Shown here: in pieces, positions 1 to 6,333 of the stretch
Position numbering within the stretch: the stretch's first letter is position 1
How the letters are laid out: the number at the start of each line of letters is the position of its first letter
Assembly (NCBI GenBank): GCA_937916365.1
Contig: CALFSY010000049.1
Coordinates: forward strand, 1-11,546
Direction of reading: 5' to 3'
DNA length: 11,546 nucleotides
DNA from: an uncultured Jannaschia sp.
Lineage (GTDB): Bacteria; Pseudomonadota; Alphaproteobacteria; Rhodobacterales; Rhodobacteraceae
Program-made: the position numbers and the translations under genes
The notes under the pieces: model-generated
What the model saw: only the letters and a program-made list of their open reading frames with translations
Databases searched by the model: none
What the model was told of the DNA's origin: nothing

Positions 1-150
1 CACATTTGGCATATTGGGCCACTGCCTTCACCCGCAGATTTGCCCCACAACCATGCGGCGGGAAGATACGGCAACAATTACGGGTTCGGGGCTTTGCCAT
101 GCGTTTGGGCCATAAAAGCCACAAATATAACGCCATAGAAAGGGCACGAC

Positions 151-1476
151 ATGAACGACAGTTTTCGCCGCCACGTGCGCAAAATTGACCCGTCCCAGGG
201 CCTAACCCTGGCCGATGGCACATTGAACGACCATGATCGGGTTGAGATCGGCCCCACCACACTGGCCTATGACGAATGGGCCGCGGCGGGGCTGGCCCTT
301 CCGGATTTGCCGGCGATGCGGGCGTTTCGGCTAAACCGCTTGGTCGCGGGGTTAACCGCACGCAATTGGGGCGGGGTGTTGATGTTTGACCCGCTGAACA
401 TCCGCTATGCCACCGATTCCACCAATATGCAGTTGTGGAACACCCATAACCCGTTTCGCGCCTGTCTGGTGTGTGCCGATGGGTATATGGTGTTGTGGGA
501 TTATAAAAACTCCCCCTTTCTGGCTGATCATAACCCCCTGGTGCGCGAGGTGCGATCCGGCGCATCAATGTTTTATTTTTCGGTGGGCGACAGAATAGAT
601 GAAGCCGCCAAAGATTTTTCCGCTCAAGTGGCCGATGTCATGGCCGAACACGCCGGAACAAACCGGCGCTTGGGCGTTGATAAAATCATGCTCAAAGGCG
701 CCCGCGCATTAGAGACTGCGGGCTTTGCCCTGATTGAGGGCGAGGCGCTAACCGAACACGCCCGCGCCGTGAAAGGGCGCGATGAGGTGCGCGCCATGCG
801 GTGCGCGGTGCACGCCTGCCAAACCGCCGTGGGGGTGATGGAGGCCGCCTGCACCCCTGGCCAAAGCGAAGATGACATTTGGTCGGTCCTGCACGCCGAA
901 AACATCAAACGCGGCGGCGAATGGATTGAAACGCGGCTGTTGGCCTCGGGCCCACGCACCAACCCGTGGTTTCAGGAATGCGGCCCGCGCATCGTGCAAA
1001 ACAACGAAATCGTGGCCTTTGATACCGATTTGATCGGGTGCTATGGCATGTGCGTGGATATTTCGCGCACCTGGTGGGTGGGCGATGGCGCGCCGCGCGC
1101 CGATATGATCGCCGCCATGCAGCACGCGCATAACCATATTATGACCAACATGGCCCTGTTGGCGCCGGGCGTGCCCCTACGCGATTTGGTGTTCAAGGGG
1201 CATCAGTTGGATGCAAAATACGATAGGCTAAAATATTCCTGCCGATTCCACGGCGTGGGGTTGTGCGATGAATGGCCCCATATTGATTACCCCGATCATT
1301 ATCACGCCGGCGCGTTTGAGGGCGTGCTAGAACCCGGCAATATGCTGTGTGTTGAGGCATTGGTGGGCGAAGAGGGCGGCGATTTTATGATCAAGCTTGA
1401 GGATCAGGTGCTGGTGACAGAGGACGGATATGAAAACCTAACCACCTATCCGTTTGATGCGCGATTGATGGGGTAA
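151..1476 (+). CDS. dddP: DMSP lyase DddP (M24-metallopeptidase fold)
   Basis: Cleaves dimethylsulfoniopropionate to dimethyl sulfide and acrylate in the cytoplasm. The protein has 441 residues, the usual DddP length, and matches the family throughout (for example RVEIGPTTLAYDEWAAAGLA near the N-terminus and RYATDSTNMQLWN). It has a creatinase-like N-terminal domain (about 1-200) and a C-terminal pita-bread domain. The metal ligands are all present: D291, D293, D303, H367, E402, E417. The proposed catalytic D373 and Y362 are also kept. Each lies four residues before the number I recall for characterised DddP (D295, D297, D307, H371, E406, E421, D377), so the active site looks intact. The ATG has an AAAGGG ribosome site (139-144) six bases upstream. 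No acuI or dmdA homolog is adjacent; a broken nuclease gene follows 36 bases downstream. An ordinary Xaa-Pro peptidase is unlikely given the close family match. Confidence 0.95.
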   Translation: MNDSFRRHVRKIDPSQGLTLADGTLNDHDRVEIGPTTLAYDEWAAAGLALPDLPAMRAFRLNRLVAGLTARNWGGVLMFDPLNIRYATDSTNMQLWNTHNPFRACLVCADGYMVLWDYKNSPFLADHNPLVREVRSGASMFYFSVGDRIDEAAKDFSAQVADVMAEHAGTNRRLGVDKIMLKGARALETAGFALIEGEALTEHARAVKGRDEVRAMRCAVHACQTAVGVMEAACTPGQSEDDIWSVLHAENIKRGGEWIETRLLASGPRTNPWFQECGPRIVQNNEIVAFDTDLIGCYGMCVDISRTWWVGDGAPRADMIAAMQHAHNHIMTNMALLAPGVPLRDLVFKGHQLDAKYDRLKYSCRFHGVGLCDEWPHIDYPDHYHAGAFEGVLEPGNMLCVEALVGEEGGDFMIKLEDQVLVTEDGYENLTTYPFDARLMG

Positions 1477-1512
1477 GCACACTTAAGTATATGCAATAAA
1501 TAGGATACATGA

Positions 1513-2392
1513 ATGCCTAGCAATTTTATCAAACCTAAGCGTATAGGATTAAAATCGCACCCCGAATATACCGAACGTTGGGTTCAAAACCTTATTTCTC
1601 AAGACCCCTCAATCCTGGGGATTCGGAGATTTAATTTTAAGAGATCAAGAACGTATCCAACCGCGCGCTGGGCGATTGGACCTTTTACTACAAGACCCAG
1701 AAACCAAGCGCCGCTATGAGGTTGAACTTCAATTGGGTGCAACAGATGAGGCCCATATTATTCGCACTATCGAATACTATGACATCGAACGAAAACGTTA
1801 TCCCCAATACGATCATTGCGCTGTTTTAATTGCCGAAGATATCACCAGTCGATTTCTGAATGTTATTGGATTGTTTAATGGGACAATCCCGCTGATCGCA
1901 CTACAAATGCAAGCGTTTCAAATTGGTGAAGATAACATAACGTTGGTGTTTTCCACGATTGTGGACGAACTGGTGCGCGGACTCGTAGACGAAGATGAAG
2001 ATGCCGAAGCCACGCCAACGGACCGAAACTTTTGGGAAAGCAAAGCTACAAAAGCTACAGTGGCACTCGCGGACCGTCTACTGGAAATAGTGCGTGAATT
2101 TGATCCAGATTTGGATTTAAAATACAATAAATTCTATATTGGATTATCCAAGGATGGCCAACCATTTAATATCGTGACATTCAGGCCCAAAAAGAACCAA
2201 ATTAACCTTGAGATCAAAATTTCTAAACATGACGATATTGATATAATGATTGACGAAGCTGGTATAGAAACCCTTGAGTATAATAGCAAATGGGGCATAT
2301 ATCGTTTGCGGCTGACACAACAAGATATTGACAAAAATGCATCCGTGTTGCGACATCTTGTTGAAGCGGCGTATAACAGACGCACAAGTTAA
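1513..2392 (+). pseudogene. PD-(D/E)XK nuclease-like protein, frameshifted
   Basis: Two reading frames together encode one protein. The first (from ATG 1513, AGGA ribosome site at 1502-1505) gives 36 sensible residues ending SILG, then runs out of sense. The second is open to the stop at 2390-2392. Removing one G from the run at 1617-1620 joins them into a 292-residue protein reading SILGFGDLILRDQERIQPRA across the join. The joined product has a PD-(D/E)XK-like core: GRLDLLL (D56) followed by YEVELQLG (E69, E71, Q73, with Q where K is usual). The C-terminal part (about 185-292) is a separate, charged domain. This resembles a widespread family of uncharacterised nuclease-like proteins; substrate and role are unknown. 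The gene is more AT-rich than its neighbours, which suggests transfer. It could be a true pseudogene or a sequencing or assembly error in a short homopolymer. Confidence 0.8.
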
Positions 2393-2414
2393 GCATTTGA
2401 GACGGCAATGTAAA

Positions 2415-3362
2415 TCAGTTCTCTGGTTTTTTATGGCTGCTTTGTCCCTGCGCGTCTGCGTTCCCTTCGCGCGCGCGTTGGCGGCGGCGGTAGGCGATGA
2501 CCTCGTCCGCGACGAAATCGCGGAATGCCGCCACCCGTTTGGATTGTCGCAATTCCTCTGGATAGGCTAAAAAAACGGGCACTTCGCCCGATTGTACCGT
2601 GGGCAACACACGCACCAAATCCGGCACATCCTGTGTTAGGTAATCGGGCAAAACGCCGATGCCTAGGTCATGGATAACGGCCTGCAAAACACCAAAATAA
2701 TTATTTACAGTCAAAACATTGCCAATGTCATAGGTCATCAATTCGCGCACCAGAACCGCACCTGCGGTGACCTGGGCGGAAATGACATTTTGGCTAATCA
2801 ATCGGTGGTCGCGCAAATCATCCAGAGTTTGCGGCGTGCCGTGGGCGGCTAAATACCGCGGCGATGCGTAAAGACGCATATTGATCGTCATCAACCGGCG
2901 GCGGATCAGGTCGGCCTGCGATGGTTCTTTCATACGGATCGCCACATCTGCCTCACGCATCGGCAGGTCTAGCACACGTTCTTCTAACATTAGGTCGATT
3001 TTAAGGTTGGGGTAGTGCGCATAAAGCGCCGGTAAACGGGGTGCCAGCCACAGTGACCCAAACCCGATTGTGGTTGTCACCCGCAGTTCGCCAAAAACCT
3101 CTTCCTCTGAATCGCGTATGCGAGCGGCGGCGGCGTCTAACCGTTTGGTCATGTGTTTGGTGGCATCAAACAGCAATTCACCCTGTTCGGTTAAAATCAA
3201 ACCGCGCGCATGACGATGGAACAGGTTTGTGTTCAATCCTTCCTCTAATGCGCGGATTTGGCGGCTAACGGCGGATTGACTAAGGTGCAGCGTTTCGCCG
3301 GCGTGTGTTAAACTGCCTGCGGCGGCGACGGCATGAAAAATGCGCAGTTTGTCCCAATCCAT
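2415..3362 (-). CDS. LysR-family transcriptional regulator
   Basis: A DNA-binding regulator of 315 residues, normal for the family. The N-terminal winged helix-turn-helix (about 1-60) is typical: MDWDKLRIFHAVAAAGSLT, then LSQSAVSRQIRALEE and LFHRHARGLILTEQG. A linker helix and a periplasmic-binding-like effector domain (about 90-290) follow, with GELRVTTTIGFGSLWLAPRL at its start and GIGVLPDYL near the C-terminal end. The last 25 residues are a polar, basic tail. The start is supported by an AAAGG ribosome site (3370-3374) seven bases upstream. It converges on the broken nuclease gene, with 22 bases between the stop codons, and diverges from the Excalibur gene. Its targets and effector cannot be read from the sequence. 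LysR proteins often regulate a divergent neighbour or themselves, so the 473-base upstream region is the natural place for its operator. Confidence 0.95.
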   Translation of the reverse strand: MDWDKLRIFHAVAAAGSLTHAGETLHLSQSAVSRQIRALEEGLNTNLFHRHARGLILTEQGELLFDATKHMTKRLDAAAARIRDSEEEVFGELRVTTTIGFGSLWLAPRLPALYAHYPNLKIDLMLEERVLDLPMREADVAIRMKEPSQADLIRRRLMTINMRLYASPRYLAAHGTPQTLDDLRDHRLISQNVISAQVTAGAVLVRELMTYDIGNVLTVNNYFGVLQAVIHDLGIGVLPDYLTQDVPDLVRVLPTVQSGEVPVFLAYPEELRQSKRVAAFRDFVADEVIAYRRRQRAREGNADAQGQSSHKKPEN

Positions 3363-3404
3363 AACACCGCCTTTGTTTATTTCATTATTTTGGCCATAGG
3401 AAAA

Positions 3405-3422
3405 CCATAGTGTAGGGTATGG
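3405..3422. promoter_or_regulatory. Possible LysR operator (CCATA-N8-TATGG dyad)
   Basis: An inverted repeat CCATA-N8-TATGG lies 43-60 bases upstream of the lysR start. A second CCATAG copy at 3394-3399 is 11 bases (about one helical turn) before the one at 3405-3410. LysR regulators commonly bind dyads at such positions in their own promoter region, but this one does not fit the classic T-N11-A box exactly. The dyad and the direct repeat are seen; the role is inferred. Confidence 0.25.
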
Positions 3423-3756
3423 GGTGCGCCCTGTAAAATATAAACCCTTATATGTGCGTTATCTTGCGATACGACAAACACAGGGGATCGTATTTACATT
3501 ATAGTTGGCAAAAACACAGTCTATAGGAAGTGACATAATATCTGCACCATGTGCCTTTACATATGGGCATGATCACGGTAAACAAATCCTTGCACATGGG
3601 TGTTACTGCTTTAGTCGCGGTTAAAATGAAAGAAATCCTTTATGTCGGGTGTTCCACTAAATACAAAACCCGTTTTTGGTTGGTCTAGCTAACTGACCAA
3701 AATATGCTTGATCGCTTAGCTCGTGGTCAAGCGGGAAATAGGTGGGGCGTGTTCTT

Positions 3757-3826
3757 CTTTCGTTTCGCGTGACTAAGCACCCGGCGCCAGTGTGCTGGAT
3801 CAATGGCTTAGTCGCCGAAACGAAAG
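3757..3826 (+). promoter_or_regulatory. Long hairpin masking the downstream ribosome site
   Basis: The left arm 3757-3778 pairs with the right arm 3806-3826: 11 pairs (CTTTCGTTTCG with CGAAACGAAAG), one bulged C at 3768, two more pairs (one G-T), then 8 pairs (GACTAAGC with GCTTAGTC). The 27-base loop holds a small CCAG-TGTG-CTGG hairpin. The AAAGGA ribosome site at 3823-3828, seven bases before the ATG at 3836, overlaps the base of the stem. In RNA this would hide the ribosome site, suggesting translational control of the secreted protein. A mobile-element remnant or protein-binding palindrome is the alternative. The pairing is seen directly; the function is inferred. Confidence 0.55.
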
Positions 3827-3835
3827 GAATCTCAC

Positions 3836-4132
3836 ATGAAAAACCTTGCGATTGTCGCAAGTGTGTTTTGTGTTATGCAATTTTCACATACACCGGTATT
3901 TGCCCATTCGGGTGGATTGAATGCCCAAGGCTGCCATGCGGGGTCGCGGCCCTATCATTGTCATCGCAGCTCTGGCACAACAACGTCACGATCAAATCAA
4001 AGCGGTGATCGCGATTGCGCTGATTTCGCGTCATGGCGCGCGGCACAGAGATTATATGAAAATGCCGGATGGGGCGATCCGCATCGTTTGGATGCAGATA
4101 ATGATGGGATTGCGTGTGAACACCTCCGATAA
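3836..4132 (+). CDS. Secreted Excalibur calcium-binding domain protein
   Basis: A small exported protein of 98 residues. A signal peptide is clear: MKN, a hydrophobic stretch (about 4-16), and a probable cleavage after VFA at 23. The mature protein begins with a His/Cys-rich segment, HSGGLNAQGCHAGSRPYHCH (24-43), of a kind often placed before Excalibur domains. A Ser/Thr/Arg linker follows (about 44-58). The C-terminus is an Excalibur domain (about 58-98): DCADF, then D86-x-D88-x-D90-G91 and C94-E95, the EF-hand-like calcium loop. C61 and C94 could form a disulfide. Family members are found alone or fused to nucleases and surface proteins; no catalytic domain is present here. The specific role is unknown. 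The start is supported by AAAGGA seven bases upstream, within a strong hairpin. Confidence 0.85.
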   Translation: MKNLAIVASVFCVMQFSHTPVFAHSGGLNAQGCHAGSRPYHCHRSSGTTTSRSNQSGDRDCADFASWRAAQRLYENAGWGDPHRLDADNDGIACEHLR

Positions 4133-4176
4133 CCGATTGATATGTTATTGTTGGCGTTAGGCCGCTTTATATCCAT

Positions 4177-4203
4177 GGTGCGCGGGGGATTCCCCCGTGC
4201 GCT
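4177..4203. terminator. Possible bidirectional terminator hairpin
   Basis: A GC-rich stem of about 12 pairs (5 G with 5 C at 4184-4188 and 4192-4196, three-base loop, then mostly GC and G-T pairs outward). It sits between the convergent ends of the Excalibur gene (4132) and nagA (4228), where a shared terminator is expected. Neither side has a T tract, so intrinsic termination is uncertain. Confidence 0.4.
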
Positions 4204-4227
4204 ATGTAAATGAATATGCCTGTAAAA

Positions 4228-5337
4228 TTATTCTTCATTTGGTAAAGGCAAACATTTTTGTCCTTGGATTACATTCAAATGGGCACGTTTTCCTGTTTCA
4301 ATTATATTGGGCGTTCCATACAGTAAACGATGCGGTGTATCGAAGGCATATTTTAATGCCGTGTGCAAAGACACATTTTCCCACGCCGCTATGGTGCGAA
4401 CAGCCTGCCAAAGCGTTAGGTCCGCCCCAGCAAGTGTGCCGTCATCTAACATCAGGCGTCCGTTCGCGCGCGGCACACGGCGGCCTGCCAGGGTAAAGGC
4501 ATCTGCATCTGTGCCCGCGACCGCCATGGCATCGGACACGGGATATATCGCCCCAGGGCGTGCGCGCAGGGCCATCCGCGCCATCGCTGGATGCACGTGG
4601 TGCCCGTCTGCAATTAATCCAATAAACGGTGCTTGATCCAATGCAGCGCCGACAAGGCCAGGTGTGCGGTGGTGCATCCCCCCCATGGCATTGAACAGGT
4701 GCGTGGCACTGTGTGCGCCTGCGTGAAAGGCGGCGCTGGCCATATCGTAATCGCACGCAGAATGACCCAGCGATACAATCACCCCCGCTTGTGACAAGCG
4801 TCTGATTTGCGATAACGTTGCGCATTCGGGGGCCAGCGTTATCATCAAACGGGGCAGACGTTGCGCGGCATAAAGATACAATGCCACATCATCGGCGGTC
4901 ATGGGGCGCAGGTGCGCCGGATTATGCGCGCCCGCCACGTGAATATGCGGGCCCTCTAAATGCAGGCCCACAATCATGGGATTGCGTGCCTCGGCCTGGG
5001 CCATAACCTTTATAATACGCTTTGTGTTTTCTATGCTGTCCGAAATTAACGTGGGCATCAAATGGCACACACCACCCGTCTGATGGGCCTGCACAAGGCG
5101 CGCCACATCCCCCACATCGTTGCAATCCCCCAACATTAGGCCACCGCCGCCATTGACCTGCAGATCAATCAAACCGGGGCAGACCAGCGCGCGGTTTCCA
5201 TTAACGCTTAGGTCAATACCATGGTCATTGGCGGATCGCGCGCCAACCTTTGTGACAATGCCGTTTTCAACACGCACCACCGCGTCGCGGATTAAGCGCG
5301 CGCCATCCAATAGATCAACACCGATATAAAGCGTCAT
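4228..5337 (-). CDS. nagA: N-acetylglucosamine-6-phosphate deacetylase
   Basis: Hydrolyses GlcNAc-6-P to GlcN-6-P and acetate in the cytoplasm, the committed step of GlcNAc use and amino-sugar recycling. It is an amidohydrolase-superfamily protein of 369 residues, close to the usual 370-390. The first-strand signature is GLIDLQVNGGGG, with Q60-x-N62 in place of the HxH of other amidohydrolases, as in E. coli NagA. Metal and catalytic residues are visible: E128 in LEGP, H192 in SLGHS, H213 in THLFNA and the catalytic D269 in VSDAM. Substrate-loop motifs LIADGHHVHP and HHRTPG are also kept. The ATG overlaps the stop of the upstream kinase gene by four bases (ATGA), indicating a translationally coupled operon. 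No nagB or SIS-type deaminase and no sugar transporter is in the window. Confidence 0.95.
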   Translation of the reverse strand: MTLYIGVDLLDGARLIRDAVVRVENGIVTKVGARSANDHGIDLSVNGNRALVCPGLIDLQVNGGGGLMLGDCNDVGDVARLVQAHQTGGVCHLMPTLISDSIENTKRIIKVMAQAEARNPMIVGLHLEGPHIHVAGAHNPAHLRPMTADDVALYLYAAQRLPRLMITLAPECATLSQIRRLSQAGVIVSLGHSACDYDMASAAFHAGAHSATHLFNAMGGMHHRTPGLVGAALDQAPFIGLIADGHHVHPAMARMALRARPGAIYPVSDAMAVAGTDADAFTLAGRRVPRANGRLMLDDGTLAGADLTLWQAVRTIAAWENVSLHTALKYAFDTPHRLLYGTPNIIETGKRAHLNVIQGQKCLPLPNEE

Positions 5338-6179
5338 ACCATGCCTTGCGCCAAACGCAGCGCCCCATCTAACGGGCCGCCCAAAGCGGGGGTGTGGCTG
5401 ACCGCTAAATCAGAGGGCAGCAGGGGGTGCAAATGCGTGCCTAAACCACCCGTCAATGACCATGGCGTTCCTGTGGCATGGCCCACATCGGCCAATCCTG
5501 TGCGCAATGTTGCGACTGTGTCTGCGATTAAACGTTGGCCCAATGGGGTGGTGGCATGGTCAAACACAACGCGGGCGATTTGGGCAAAATCACCAGGCGT
5601 TGCATCGCGCGCAAATGCCACAGGGTGGGGCGCGGCGGCGGCCATCGCCGCGTGCGCCAACGGATCGGCGGGCAAACGCCCATCCACCACCCAAAGCGAT
5701 CGCGACAATGCCCGCCGCCCCAGCCACGCGGCGGACCCTTCGTCGCCCAACAAAAACCCCCACCCGCCAATATGGTGCACGGCTTCCCCGCTCTTGCGGA
5801 TAAAAAATGATCCGGTGCCAAGGCTGACCAATGTGCCGTCGGCTTCTTGAAACGCGCCTTCCAGTGCGGTGACGCTATCGTCAACGATAAGGGCCGGAAA
5901 AGGTAGATGTGCGGCAAAATCCTGTGCCGCGTCGGGCAGGCGCGCCCCGGCCAAACCTGCGCAAATCCGCGCGTTTGCTATGGCCCCGGCCCCCAGGCCC
6001 GTTTTTCCCATTGCCGTTGTTACAAGCCGCCGCACAACGGATGCCGCCCCATTGGGATCGGTGACGATATTGGCAGGCCCATCTGTGATGGTGTGCGGGG
6101 TATCCCCATCCACGGAAATGGTTAGCCTGCACCCGCTGCCGCCCCCGTCAATTCCAATGTCGATGCGCCGATTTGCCAT
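5334..6179 (-). CDS. BadF/BadG-family kinase, probable GlcNAc kinase
   Basis: Probably phosphorylates N-acetylglucosamine (or a related amino sugar) with ATP, giving the substrate of NagA. It has 281 residues of the ASKHA fold. PHOSPHATE1 loop is DIGIDGGGSGCR (7-18), a likely catalytic Asp lies in LIVDDSVTALEG (D100/D101), PHOSPHATE2 is SLGTGS (119-124), the family motif GGWGFLLGDEGSAAWLG is at 138-154, and the adenosine motif is LTGGLG (242-247). The frame stays open upstream to 6422, but the fold begins with the first beta strand right after MANRRI, so I start at 6179; the upstream part would overlap the start of glyS. No clear ribosome site precedes this ATG. The gene overlaps nagA by four bases, which supports the amino-sugar assignment. 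Exact specificity (GlcNAc, GlcN, anhydro-sugar) cannot be read. Confidence 0.88.
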   Translation of the reverse strand: MANRRIDIGIDGGGSGCRLTISVDGDTPHTITDGPANIVTDPNGAASVVRRLVTTAMGKTGLGAGAIANARICAGLAGARLPDAAQDFAAHLPFPALIVDDSVTALEGAFQEADGTLVSLGTGSFFIRKSGEAVHHIGGWGFLLGDEGSAAWLGRRALSRSLWVVDGRLPADPLAHAAMAAAAPHPVAFARDATPGDFAQIARVVFDHATTPLGQRLIADTVATLRTGLADVGHATGTPWSLTGGLGTHLHPLLPSDLAVSHTPALGGPLDGALRLAQGMV

Positions 6180-6333
6180 GCGTGCACTGTAGCGGGTTCT
6201 TTGCGCAGGGGAAATTATAAAGCGTGCAATCATCGCTATATCCACAAAGATCGTGGCGTATTTTGCATTAGGTCTTTTGATCAGTATGCAAAACGCATAA
6301 TCAAGGCCCGCGAACCCAACTGTATGATATACC

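Larger units (their letters stand above)
3363..3835. other. Structured divergent intergenic region
   Basis: There are 473 bases with no convincing gene between the lysR start and the start of the Excalibur gene. The composition is AT-rich compared with the coding regions. The lysR-proximal end holds the CCATA dyad. The end near the Excalibur gene holds three consecutive hairpins. The first is TTGGTC/GACCAA (3680-3685 with 3695-3700). The second is a 10-pair stem with two G-T pairs (3706-3715 with 3723-3732, loop of 7). The third is a 21-pair stem (3757-3778 with 3806-3826). None is followed by a T tract, so they do not look like simple terminators. A structured leader or a small RNA gene is possible. 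The middle (about 3430-3670) shows nothing I can name. Confidence 0.5.

Noticed and set aside
105..131. TTGGGC and TATAAC as a promoter for dddP
   Set aside because: Spacing of 15 bases and poor matches; the start point would fall on the ribosome site. Too weak to list.
6..188. A 60-codon open frame at the left edge overlapping the start of dddP
   Set aside because: It has no family resemblance, overlaps a well-supported gene in another frame, and lacks a ribosome site; the first 150 bases otherwise show only the dddP leader.
748..1137. Open frame of 129 codons antisense to dddP
   Set aside because: It is a shadow of the GC-rich coding strand, with low-complexity His/Ala/Gly composition and no recognisable domain.
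3628..3690. 20-codon possible leader peptide (MKEILYVG...)
   Set aside because: No ribosome site and no attenuation signal related to it; most likely chance.
3680..3826. Integron attC-like recombination site
   Set aside because: The hairpins lack the GTTRRRY and RYYYAAC core pairs, and no integrase or cassette array is present.
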